Positions 1 through 6,658 of a stretch of 39,938 nucleotides of DNA are shown piece by piece. The notes under the pieces were generated by a model that saw only the letters and a program-made list of their open reading frames with translations, ran no database searches and was not told the origin of the DNA. Source of the DNA: CAMPJM01 sp964440915 (GTDB taxonomy: Bacteria; Bacteroidota; Bacteroidia; Cytophagales; Cyclobacteriaceae). The stretch spans positions 1 through 39,938 of the forward strand of contig CAYTTV010000033.1 in the NCBI GenBank assembly GCA_964440915.1, written 5' to 3'. The stretch's first letter is position 1. Every line of letters begins with the position of its first letter. The translations under genes and the position numbers were made by a program.

Positions 1-1295
1 GAATTGCGAATATCCAGGGCCAGGAAATCATTAGTCACACCATTATCCAAACCGTTCAATACATCTTTCAGGGCATTTTTTGTCTGGAGGAGACTGTCGT
101 AATGACGAACGTTGGTCACGATGGTGTTGGTGTTTTTGAAAGTATCGGCTTCGATCATTTCTAGCAGTTTGTCTTTCAGTGCCTCGAGGTTTTCTTTTTT
201 GCCAGCGGAGATGAAGAGCATATTGGGAATGTGCTGGAGTGCTTCTAGTAGTTCGGGCTGAGCACTGTCTAGCTTGTTGCCCACAGCAAGGAAGGGTATG
301 CCGAGGTTCTCCAGTTTGTTGATGTCACGATGCACCTCTGTAAGGATTTCGTTGCTCAGGTCGAACATGTAGATGATGAGCGATGCCTGTTTCATTTTGG
401 CTTGGGTGCGCTCCACGCCCATGGCCTCGATCTTGTCGGTAGTTTCGCGGATACCGGCGGTGTCGATAAACCGGAAGCTGATGCCGCCGATGTTGAGTTC
501 GTCCTCGATAAAGTCTCTGGTTGTGCCGGGAATATCAGAAACAATGGCTTTTTCTTCGTTGAGCAGTGCGTTCAGCAAGGTCGATTTTCCAGTATTGGGC
601 TTTCCTGCAATCACGGTAGGCACGCCATTTTTTATTACGTTGCCCAAATGAAAACTGGAAATCAGGGCTTCAATTACATGCAGCAGATTTTTTATCAGCT
701 TCTCTAAATCTTCGCGGCTGGCAAACTCAACGTCTTCTTCCACAAAATCCAGCTCGAGCTCTATCATAGAGGCAAAATGGATGAGTTCCTCCCGTAGTTT
801 TTTGATTTCTTCGGAAATTCCGCCCCGCATCTGGTTAAGGGCGGCATTGTGCGCCGCCTCTGAGTCGGCATTGATGAGGTCGGCCACGGCCTCTGCTTGG
901 GCCAAGTCGAATTGTCCATTGAGAAACGCCCGCTTGGTAAACTCTCCAGGACGTGCCAATCTAGCACCGTGCTTCAATAGCAACTGGATGATTTCTTTGA
1001 TGATGTAGTTGGAGCCGTGGCAGGATATCTCCACTACGTTTTCTTTGGTAAAGGAGCGAGGAGCCACAAACAAAGAAACCAGGACTTCATCAATGATGCG
1101 CTCGCCGTCTCGGATAGTGCCAAAATGAATGGTGTGTGAATCGGCCTTTTCTAAATCCTTACCTTTGAAAACCTTGTTGCAGATCGTGATGGCTTCTTTT
1201 CCTGAGAGGCGTATAACAGCAATAGCGCCTACGCCAGGGGCGGTGGCCAGGGCTACTATGGTGTCGTCATTCGATATGAGGTGATTGGATTTCAA
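1..1295 (-). CDS. mnmE: tRNA uridine-5-carboxymethylaminomethyl modification GTPase MnmE (TrmE), 3' end cut by window edge
   Basis: MnmE works with MnmG to modify the wobble uridine of certain tRNAs. The frame stays open for 431 codons to the window edge. The N-terminus reads DDTIVALATAPGVGAIAVIRLSG, the formyl-THF-binding TrmE_N start. A helical region follows, then a GTPase domain with G1 GKPNTGKST at about residues 231-239, switch DIPGTTRDF and G3 DTAG near 278. The C-terminal cysteine motif typical of the family lies outside the window. No in-frame ATG precedes the conserved N-terminus; an in-frame stop lies upstream of 1295, so TTG at 1295 is the best start. A TAnnTTTG box at 1317-1310 gives a leader of only about 10-15 nt. 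It follows plsC by 54 bp on the same strand but probably has its own promoter. The family call is secure; the start is inferred. Confidence 0.93.
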   Translation of the reverse strand, partial: MKSNHLISNDDTIVALATAPGVGAIAVIRLSGKEAITICNKVFKGKDLEKADSHTIHFGTIRDGERIIDEVLVSLFVAPRSFTKENVVEISCHGSNYIIKEIIQLLLKHGARLARPGEFTKRAFLNGQFDLAQAEAVADLINADSEAAHNAALNQMRGGISEEIKKLREELIHFASMIELELDFVEEDVEFASREDLEKLIKNLLHVIEALISSFHLGNVIKNGVPTVIAGKPNTGKSTLLNALLNEEKAIVSDIPGTTRDFIEDELNIGGISFRFIDTAGIRETTDKIEAMGVERTQAKMKQASLIIYMFDLSNEILTEVHRDINKLENLGIPFLAVGNKLDSAQPELLEALQHIPNMLFISAGKKENLEALKDKLLEMIEADTFKNTNTIVTNVRHYDSLLQTKNALKDVLNGLDNGVTNDFLALDIRN

Positions 1296-1309
1296 GGCGT
1301 TTTTTGCCG

Positions 1310-1317
1310 CAAAGGTA
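1310..1317 (-). promoter_or_regulatory. Bacteroidota -7 promoter box upstream of mnmE
   Basis: TACCTTTG read on the minus strand matches the Bacteroidota -7 consensus TAnnTTTG exactly and lies 14 nt before the TTG start of mnmE. No TTG -33 element is seen at the usual 17-23 nt spacing, so only half of the consensus is present. Confidence 0.5.
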
Positions 1318-1331
1318 CATATTTTGATTTA

Positions 1332-1359
1332 TAGTTCACAGTTCAACGGTTAACGTTGG
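1332..1359. repeat. Degenerate heptamer repeat at the plsC 3' end
   Basis: Four consecutive 7-base words can be read: TAGTTCA, CAGTTCA, ACGGTTA, ACGTTGG. The run covers the last codons and the stop of plsC (1350-1352) and the space before mnmE. It resembles, in period and position at a gene end, the clearer heptamer arrays at 39635-39735. Confidence 0.45.
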
Positions 1360-2141
1360 CGGGGCGATATGAAGAATCTTTTTGTCAATTGCGTGCTGTT
1401 ATCTGCTCTCGACTGCTCAACCAATGCTTCCCACATCATATCAAAGATTTTCTGTTTCAGCACTGGGAGATCTTCCATTGTCATCCCTTTCGTTTCTTGA
1501 GGTTGAAGAAAACGCACGCCAATAGTGCCAGGCTTGTTTTTAAATCCTTGCCTTGGCATGAGTGCTCTAGAATTGGTAATGACCAACGGCATGACTGGTG
1601 CCTGGTTCTCTATGGCAATACGAAAAGCACCATCGTAAAATGGCGTCAGTGGCTGGTCGGTTTTGTTCGTAGTGCCTTCGGGAAAGACTACTATCGAAAT
1701 ACCCCTTTTGAAAACCGCATTGAGTCGTGCTATGCTTGCCTTTCTACTGGCCGTATCAGAGCGGTCTACCAGTACTGCTACGGAGCGCAAGATCCAACCC
1801 AATATGGGTATGTCGAGAAGTTCCTTTTTTCCCAATGCCTTGAATTCGCCAATGAGTGCCAGGGGGAGGGCAGGAGCATCCAGAAAAGAGTTGTGATTGC
1901 AGACATAAACATAGGATTTGTCATGTTCTTGCAGCTCTTTTCCATGAATTTTGTATTGAATGAATGTGAGTTTGCTGAATATATAGGCCCATAACCGGAT
2001 CACCTCTATGGTCATCCAGCTCCAATGTCGGTTGACCATGACAGGAAGCAGCATGAAGGGCAGCAAGACCAGCATGAAAACCGTAAATACCCAATAGACC
2101 CAGAACGTGTAGAGATATGTTAAAAGCTTCTTCAAGGACAA
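1350..2141 (-). CDS. plsC: 1-acyl-sn-glycerol-3-phosphate acyltransferase (PlsC family)
   Basis: The product has 263 residues, usual for a PlsC-type membrane acyltransferase that adds the second acyl chain to lysophosphatidic acid in phospholipid synthesis. A hydrophobic segment covers about residues 10-35. The catalytic HX4D block is NHNSFLD at 82-88, and the glycerophosphate-binding block is FPEGTT at 153-158. The start at 2141 is TTG; an in-frame TAA lies just upstream, so no ATG start is available, although a second TTG two codons later is possible. It begins 12 bp after the lipid kinase stop, so the two are probably one operon. Both act on glycerolipid intermediates (lysophosphatidate/phosphatidate and diacylglycerol), which supports a membrane-lipid unit. 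The exact acyl acceptor cannot be read from sequence. Confidence 0.88.
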   Translation of the reverse strand: MSLKKLLTYLYTFWVYWVFTVFMLVLLPFMLLPVMVNRHWSWMTIEVIRLWAYIFSKLTFIQYKIHGKELQEHDKSYVYVCNHNSFLDAPALPLALIGEFKALGKKELLDIPILGWILRSVAVLVDRSDTASRKASIARLNAVFKRGISIVVFPEGTTNKTDQPLTPFYDGAFRIAIENQAPVMPLVITNSRALMPRQGFKNKPGTIGVRFLQPQETKGMTMEDLPVLKQKIFDMMWEALVEQSRADNSTQLTKRFFISPRQR

Positions 2142-2153
2142 AGATGTTTATCA

Positions 2154-3041
2154 CTAAGGAACCAAAACATTGAGGCACTGAGGGATTACCGATACAGCCA
2201 GGCCTTCTCCCTTCAGCGGTAGCGACTCGCCATCTAGGTGAAAGCAGTTGGCTGTAGGACAGCTTACCACGGCTTCTTCCATTGAATAGGTTTTTACAAA
2301 CGTGTTGGTATGAATGCTTTTGTCAAATAATTGGAGGCCAAGCCGCATACCAGCAGTTTTAGGGTGTTTTTCTATGATCGTGAGGTTTAACTTGCCATCC
2401 GATATATCGGCATGAGGAGAAATGTAGGCATTGTTGCCGTATTGTGCAGCATTGGCAAAGGTAATGGAAAAGGCTTCGCTTAATATAGGAGTATTGCCAT
2501 CTACGGATATTTTATATCGATTGACCTTATAACGCAAGAATTCTTTCAGAACGGTTTTCACATAAGTGCTAAAACCTCTTTTAGTAGCCATGGAAAAAAT
2601 CCTGCCTACATGTGCATCGAATCCGACACCAGCCGTGCAAAAGAAAGGGTAGCCATTTATCCTTCCCGCATCTATGGTTTTTACTACTTGATGGTTAATA
2701 GCCCGAATAGCCGATGTGGGATTTAGCGATATGCCCAAGTGCCTGGCCAATCCGTTGCCAGATCCGAGTGGGATGATACCCAAAGCGGCAGATTCATATA
2801 TAAGTGCCTTGCCTACTTCATTTACTGTGCCATCGCCCCCCACGGCTATTATGTATTCCTTTCCTTTGCTGATGGCCTGCATGGCCAGCTCATAGGCATG
2901 CCCGCTTTCTTTGGTATAGGAGATTTCATAGGAAAAAACATCCAGGTCGAGATGTTGCTTGACCAAGTCCTTGAAGGTCTCCTTACTTTTGGTGCCTGCA
3001 AAAGGGTTTATAATAAATTCAACTTCTTTTTTTCTGCTCAA
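2154..3041 (-). CDS. Diacylglycerol kinase / YegS-type lipid kinase
   Basis: The 295-residue product has the DAGK catalytic fold: NPFAGTKSK near residues 12-20, the nucleotide-binding GGDGTVNE at 68-75 and PLGSGNGLARHLGI at 91-104. Length and motifs match the DagK/YegS/BmrU family, which phosphorylates diacylglycerol or a related lipid at the inner membrane; the true substrate is not decided by sequence. The start at 3041 is TTG. A TAG in frame just upstream excludes an earlier ATG, and the NPFAG motif sits too close to the start for a later one. A TATCTTTG promoter box lies at 3072-3065. The plsC gene follows after 12 bp, which suggests co-transcription. Confidence 0.88.
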   Translation of the reverse strand: MSRKKEVEFIINPFAGTKSKETFKDLVKQHLDLDVFSYEISYTKESGHAYELAMQAISKGKEYIIAVGGDGTVNEVGKALIYESAALGIIPLGSGNGLARHLGISLNPTSAIRAINHQVVKTIDAGRINGYPFFCTAGVGFDAHVGRIFSMATKRGFSTYVKTVLKEFLRYKVNRYKISVDGNTPILSEAFSITFANAAQYGNNAYISPHADISDGKLNLTIIEKHPKTAGMRLGLQLFDKSIHTNTFVKTYSMEEAVVSCPTANCFHLDGESLPLKGEGLAVSVIPQCLNVLVP

Positions 3042-3064
3042 AATCGTCGTGCCTAACTATTGCT

Positions 3065-3072
3065 CAAAGATA
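3065..3072 (-). promoter_or_regulatory. -7 promoter box for the lipid kinase-plsC unit
   Basis: TATCTTTG on the minus strand matches TAnnTTTG exactly, 23 nt before the TTG start at 3041. No clear -33 TTG is found at standard spacing. Confidence 0.45.
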
Positions 3073-3109
3073 ACACCCCAAAAGATAGTTTAAAAAAAAA
3101 TCATCATCA

Positions 3110-3140
3110 TTGACAGCATGTATGAGAATGTGTATCTTTA
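3110..3140 (+). promoter_or_regulatory. Candidate promoter driving a very short terminated transcript
   Basis: TTG at 3110-3112, then 20 bases, then TATCTTTA at 3133-3140. This differs from the Bacteroidota consensus TTG-N(17-23)-TAnnTTTG only in the last base. No gene follows before the terminator at 3169-3199. Confidence 0.4.
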
Positions 3141-3146
3141 ACAAAA

Positions 3147-3199
3147 AATGTACAACCTCTTTGCTTGCAAGCCGTGGCAGAACGCTGTCACGGCTTTTT
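3147..3199 (+). ncRNA. Possible short RNA (about 50 nt) between a promoter and a terminator
   Basis: Inferred only from position. A promoter-like site ends at 3140 and a strong hairpin plus U-run ends at 3199, with no ORF worth calling between them. It could be a small RNA, or an attenuated leader of the downstream operon starting at 3372. The 5' end is estimated from the promoter box. I do not recognise it as any known RNA family. Confidence 0.28.
3169..3199 (+). terminator. Rho-independent terminator without an upstream gene
   Basis: A 12-bp stem (3169-3180 with 3185-3196, one G-U pair) closes a 4-base loop AACG and ends in TTTTT. On the plus strand it follows no coding gene; the nearest upstream gene is on the other strand. 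The minus-strand reading lacks a T-run. Confidence 0.7.
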
Positions 3200-3334
3200 G
3201 ATTGACATGGATTTGCTTGAAAAGCATGGTAAAGGAATCAACAATCGGTCTTATGCTATATCCTCTCATTTGGGCATTTTTCTGCGCCTCTAAACTTCTG
3301 ACAAAAAGATAATCAAAACAGTTGAGGAATATTG

Positions 3335-3342
3335 TACTTTTG
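3335..3342 (+). promoter_or_regulatory. -7 promoter box for the small ORF-purF-like operon
   Basis: TACTTTTG matches TAnnTTTG exactly. The predicted start of transcription would be near 3347-3349, about 25 nt before the ATG of the 34-codon ORF at 3372. No -33 TTG at standard spacing. Confidence 0.45.
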
Positions 3343-3371
3343 CAAAAGGAAAGCTGTTGAAAATAATTTCA

Positions 3372-3476
3372 ATGAAAATGACTTTTCTTCTATTAATTTT
3401 GTTCTTTAAATCTGATTGCGCTTCCAAAAAATTATCCATTGAAATATCAAATTTTAATATTAGCATAAGTTCATGA
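3372..3476 (+). CDS. Possible small membrane or leader peptide (34 aa) coupled to the purF-like gene
   Basis: An ATG at 3372 opens 34 codons ending in TGA at 3474-3476. The stop overlaps the start of the next gene as ATGA, the classic arrangement for translational coupling. The peptide starts MKMTFLLLILFF, a hydrophobic stretch after a lysine, then KSDCASKK and a polar Ser/Ile/Asn-rich tail. It resembles a short signal or membrane anchor, but no proper lipobox precedes the cysteine. A TAnnTTTG promoter box lies 30 nt upstream. I recognise no family. It could be a chance ORF, a leader peptide, or a real small protein. Confidence 0.35.
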   Translation: MKMTFLLLILFFKSDCASKKLSIEISNFNISISS

Positions 3477-5359
3477 GTGACAGTATAAAACACGAATGCG
3501 GTATAGCAATGATTAGGCTCAGAAAGCCCTTGTCATATTATATTGAAAAATATGGAACTCCATTGTATGCAGTAAACAAGTTATATCTCTTAATGGAGAA
3601 ACAGCACAATCGGGGCCAAGACGGAGCAGGTGTAGCTAATATTAAAATAGATGCAGAGCCCGGCTCTCGCTATATCAGCCGTTACCGTTCTGTCGACCCG
3701 ATGCCGATTAGCGCCATATTCAATAAGATTGGCAAAAAATTTAAAAAGGCACAAAAGGAAGGAGGGGAGCTATTTAAGGACGAAAAGTGGCTGAAAAAGA
3801 ATTGTGCATTTACAGGGGAAGTCTGGTTGGGACACCTGCGCTACGGTACCCATGGCAAGAACGAGGTAGAAAGCTGCCATCCAATGCTCCGACAAAATAA
3901 CTGGTCGAGCAGAAACTTGGTGGTAGCCGGAAACTTCAACATGACCAATGTAGACGAGCTTTTTAATAATCTGGTGAAATTGGGCCAGCATCCGAAGGAA
4001 AAAGTAGATACGGTTACTGTTATGGAGAAGATCGGTCATTTCCTTGATGAAGAAAACCAACGGATATTTGATCAGTACAAAGATAAATACAGCAATCACG
4101 AGGTAACGGACATTATCCAAAATGAAATGGATCTACAGCGGGTGCTTAGGCGCTCATGCAAAGATTTTGATGGCGGATATGCCATGGCTGGCATGATCGG
4201 CTCTGGTGCTGCCTTTGTGGCCCGAGATCCTGCTGGAATTAGGCCTGCCTATTATTATGTGAACGATGAAGTAGTGGTGGTAGCTTCTGAGAAGCCGGCC
4301 ATTAAAACGGCATTCAATGCCAAATACGAAGAAATCAAGGAGATTGAACCTGGACACGCGCTCATCATCAAGAAAAATGGTGAATATGGTGAACATCCTT
4401 TTATCGAGCAGCAGGAGAAACGTTCTTGCAGTTTTGAAAGGATATATTTTTCCCGTGGTTCTGACCCCGATATATACCACGAAAGGAAACAGTTGGGCAA
4501 GCTGCTGATCCCCGATGTGATGAAATCTATAGAAAACGATCTTGAAAATACTGTCTTTTCATATATCCCTAATACGGCTGAAATATCCTTCATGGGCATG
4601 ATTGAAGGATTGGAAGAGGATTTGGTAAAAGAACGGATGATTGCGTCTCATGAAGCAAAAATGCCCCCTGAAAAGCTTGACCAGTTATTGACTTTCCGTC
4701 CACGAGTAGAAAAGCTCGTGATCAAAGATGCCAAGCTGCGCACATTTATTACTGATGATGTGCACCGGGACGAATTGGTCTCGCACGTGTATGATACGAC
4801 TTATGAGGTAATCAATAAAGGAAAGGACACCATTGTGGTGATCGATGACTCCATAGTAAGGGGTACGACTTTAGAAAAAAGCATCTTAAGGATGTTGGAT
4901 CGTATCGGACCCAAGAAGATTGTTATTGTTTCTTCTGCTCCACAGATCCGCTATCCTGATTGCTACGGGATCGATATGTCAAGAATGAATGATTTTGTTG
5001 CTTTCAGGGCCACATTAGCATTGCTGAAGGAGTCTGGCAAGGAGTATTTGCTCGATGAAGTATATGATAAATGTGAAATGGCCAAACATGACAAATCGGC
5101 TCCCAATTATGTGAAAGAGCTTTATGCGCCTTTTTCCTATGAAGAAGTATCGGAAAAGGTGTCTGAGATCATTAAACCGGCTGGTTTAAAAGCTGAAGTC
5201 CAGGTAGTATACCAAACAGTTGAAAATTTGCACAAAGCATGTTCCAAACATAGCGGTGACTGGTACTTTACAGGAAACTACCCAACCCCGGGCGGCAACA
5301 AGGTGGTGAACAGGGCATTTGTTAATTTCATGCAAGGGAAAAAAGTAAGGGCGTATTAG
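3473..5359 (+). CDS. purF: Amidophosphoribosyltransferase-like protein, long form (class II glutamine amidotransferase plus PRTase)
   Basis: A 628-residue PurF homologue; classical PurF, which makes phosphoribosylamine from PRPP and glutamine in purine synthesis, is about 500 residues. Cys9 (HECGIA) would be the N-terminal nucleophile after removal of eight residues. Glutaminase landmarks are HNRGQDGAG at 45-53, LRYGTHG at 122-128, GGYAM near 234-238 and RDPAGIRP at 251-258. FSRGSD is at 326-331, and the PRPP-binding loop VIDDSIVRGTT at about 456-466. The extra length comes from an insert around residues 12-35 and another near 60-115, and an extended C-terminus. Such long forms occur in Bacteroidota beside ordinary PurF; whether this one makes phosphoribosylamine is uncertain. 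The start overlaps a 34-codon ORF by ATGA. It ends 8 bases before an assembly gap. Confidence 0.85.
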   Translation: MSDSIKHECGIAMIRLRKPLSYYIEKYGTPLYAVNKLYLLMEKQHNRGQDGAGVANIKIDAEPGSRYISRYRSVDPMPISAIFNKIGKKFKKAQKEGGELFKDEKWLKKNCAFTGEVWLGHLRYGTHGKNEVESCHPMLRQNNWSSRNLVVAGNFNMTNVDELFNNLVKLGQHPKEKVDTVTVMEKIGHFLDEENQRIFDQYKDKYSNHEVTDIIQNEMDLQRVLRRSCKDFDGGYAMAGMIGSGAAFVARDPAGIRPAYYYVNDEVVVVASEKPAIKTAFNAKYEEIKEIEPGHALIIKKNGEYGEHPFIEQQEKRSCSFERIYFSRGSDPDIYHERKQLGKLLIPDVMKSIENDLENTVFSYIPNTAEISFMGMIEGLEEDLVKERMIASHEAKMPPEKLDQLLTFRPRVEKLVIKDAKLRTFITDDVHRDELVSHVYDTTYEVINKGKDTIVVIDDSIVRGTTLEKSILRMLDRIGPKKIVIVSSAPQIRYPDCYGIDMSRMNDFVAFRATLALLKESGKEYLLDEVYDKCEMAKHDKSAPNYVKELYAPFSYEEVSEKVSEIIKPAGLKAEVQVVYQTVENLHKACSKHSGDWYFTGNYPTPGGNKVVNRAFVNFMQGKKVRAY

Positions 5360-5367
5360 ATGTTAGA
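5356..5367. repeat. Start of a heptamer array at the edge of the assembly gap
   Basis: TTAGA occurs at 5356-5360 and again at 5363-5367, exactly 7 bases apart, with the N run beginning at the next base. The word ATTAGA also occurs in the heptamer arrays near 39660 and 39705. Only two units are visible, so this is suggestive rather than firm. Confidence 0.3.
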
Positions 5368-5467
5368 NNNNNNNNNNNNNNNNNNNNNNNNNNNNNNNNN
5401 NNNNNNNNNNNNNNNNNNNNNNNNNNNNNNNNNNNNNNNNNNNNNNNNNNNNNNNNNNNNNNNNNNN
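5368..5467. other. Assembly gap (100 N)
   Basis: Exactly 100 N, the usual placeholder for a gap of unknown length. It follows the purF-like stop by 8 bases. The sequence after it up to 5593 shows no gene I can support. Confidence 0.97.
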
Positions 5468-5593
5468 CTTTTCTTAATCGTGATGGAATAGGGAGATTGG
5501 AAATCTAGTGTAGTTGGCTTTATGGAAAAGTGAGTCAATCTCCGTATAAGTTGGATAGTAAAGGGTAATCTCTAATTTCCACATTAAAAGGTT

Positions 5594-5635
5594 AAAATCC
5601 CTCGTCCTTCACTTGATAGGGCGAGGGATTTTTTT
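5594..5635. terminator. Terminator between the gap region and the Fe-S gene
   Basis: A 14-bp stem (5594-5607 with 5619-5632, one G-U pair) with an 11-base loop and a T-run at 5629-5635 on the plus strand. On the minus strand it lies 6 bp after the Fe-S gene stop and is flanked by A/T runs, so it may serve both directions. Confidence 0.75.
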
Positions 5636-5640
5636 AAATC

Positions 5641-5967
5641 TTATACTGAGAAACTTTCCCCGCATCCACATGTTCTGGACGCATTAGGATTGATAAACTG
5701 GAAGCCTTTACCGTTGAGGCCATCTGAGAAGTCCAATGTAGTACCTAGCAAGTAGAGCATGCTCTTTTTATCAATAAGAATCTTTACCCCTCTGTCCTCA
5801 AAAATCTCATCGGTATCCTTCACTGTTTCGTCAAATCCTAGGTCATACATAAGGCCAGAGCATCCACCGCCTTTCACAGAAACCCTTATGTTGTGCGCAT
5901 CATTTTTCCCTTCTTCCGTTTTCAGCTCTATTATTCTCCTAACTGCATTTTCAGTAACACTTATCAT
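5641..5967 (-). CDS. A-type iron-sulfur cluster carrier (IscA/ErpA/SufA family)
   Basis: The 108-residue protein has the three conserved cysteines of A-type carriers: C36 in KGGGCSGL, and C100 and C102 in SRTCGCGESFSV at the C-terminus. These bind an Fe-S cluster or iron for transfer to target enzymes in the cytoplasm. Length is typical. AAGGAT just before the ATG may act as a ribosome site. It is divergent from methylmalonyl-CoA epimerase across a 186-bp region full of inverted repeats. No suf or isc operon genes are adjacent, so it is a stand-alone carrier; which target it serves cannot be told. Confidence 0.93.
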   Translation of the reverse strand: MISVTENAVRRIIELKTEEGKNDAHNIRVSVKGGGCSGLMYDLGFDETVKDTDEIFEDRGVKILIDKKSMLYLLGTTLDFSDGLNGKGFQFINPNASRTCGCGESFSV

Positions 5968-6009
5968 ATCCTTAGTATTTTTATATTTACGGTAACTGCA
6001 AGAAACAAC

Positions 6010-6094
6010 AATCTTTCCGTGAAAAAGATTTACCTTGATTCAAAGATTTTTATTTCCAAGGTGTAGCCCTTACTTGGTTTTAGGGTAAATCTTT
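6010..6094. repeat. Set of mutually complementary 7-mers in a divergent promoter region
   Basis: AATCTTT occurs at 6010-6016 and 6088-6094, and its complement AAAGATT at 6024-6030 and 6042-6048. The first pair forms a 7-bp hairpin with a 7-base loop. The outer pair 6024-6034 with 6084-6094 is a perfect 11-bp inverted repeat (AAAGATTTACC/GGTAAATCTTT). The pairings exclude each other, as in a switch, or the words could be operator half-sites. It lies between the Fe-S carrier and mce. Confidence 0.5.
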
Positions 6095-6153
6095 GGTTAG
6101 ATTGTTAAAACTTTGAAGTTAGGCAAAAATACGAAATTTTCATGTATTAAGTT

Positions 6154-6558
6154 ATGATGACGAATATAGAGCATATTGGCATTGCTGTGAAGAACCTGGT
6201 CGATTCCAACAAGCTTTTTGCGGCACTACTTGGGCAAGAACACTATAAGATAGAATCAGTCGCATCCGAAAATGTGAAAACCTCTTTCTTTAAAGTAGGC
6301 GAAACGAAGATTGAGCTGCTTCAAGCCACTTCGCCCGAAAGCCCCATAGCAAAGTTTATTGAGAAGAAAGGAGAGGGGGTACACCACATTGCTTTTGCAG
6401 TAAAAGATATTAAGGCAACGATGGATCGATTGAGCAAAGAAGGATTTGTTGTGCTGAATGATGAACCTAAAATTGGGGCTGACAACAAACTGATTTGTTT
6501 TCTACACCCCAAATCTACCACAGGCGTTTTGATAGAACTTTGTCAAGAGATAGCATAG
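6154..6558 (+). CDS. mce: Methylmalonyl-CoA epimerase (VOC/glyoxalase fold)
   Basis: A 134-residue single-domain VOC protein that interconverts the R and S forms of methylmalonyl-CoA, next to the B12-dependent mutase step in propionate/succinate metabolism. Expected metal ligands are visible: H7 in EHIGIAV, Q57 in IELLQ, H77/H78 in GVHHIAFAV and E128 in VLIELCQ. The length matches the family. Two ATG codons stand in tandem at 6154 and 6157; no strong ribosome site chooses between them. Other genes of the pathway (mutase, carboxylase) are not in the window. The upstream region holds inverted repeats that may control it. Confidence 0.93.
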   Translation: MMTNIEHIGIAVKNLVDSNKLFAALLGQEHYKIESVASENVKTSFFKVGETKIELLQATSPESPIAKFIEKKGEGVHHIAFAVKDIKATMDRLSKEGFVVLNDEPKIGADNKLICFLHPKSTTGVLIELCQEIA

Positions 6559-6658
6559 GCCGAACGAAGGGATACTTGTATTGGCTTCTAATTCAATCCC
6601 ATTCATTTTTTTGCTTTTCTAAAAATGCTTAAATTACAGTGAGAACTTATATTTTTTG

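Noticed and set aside
1356..1994. Plus-strand open frame of 212 codons opposite plsC
   Set aside because: Antisense shadow of plsC, whose HX4D and FPEGT motifs are clear on the other strand.
5356..5538. Open frame running through the N gap
   Set aside because: Unknown bases cannot support a frame; nothing on either side resembles a protein.
5968..6153. Cobalamin riboswitch upstream of mce
   Set aside because: The conserved B12-box and core elements are not present; only simple inverted repeats are seen.
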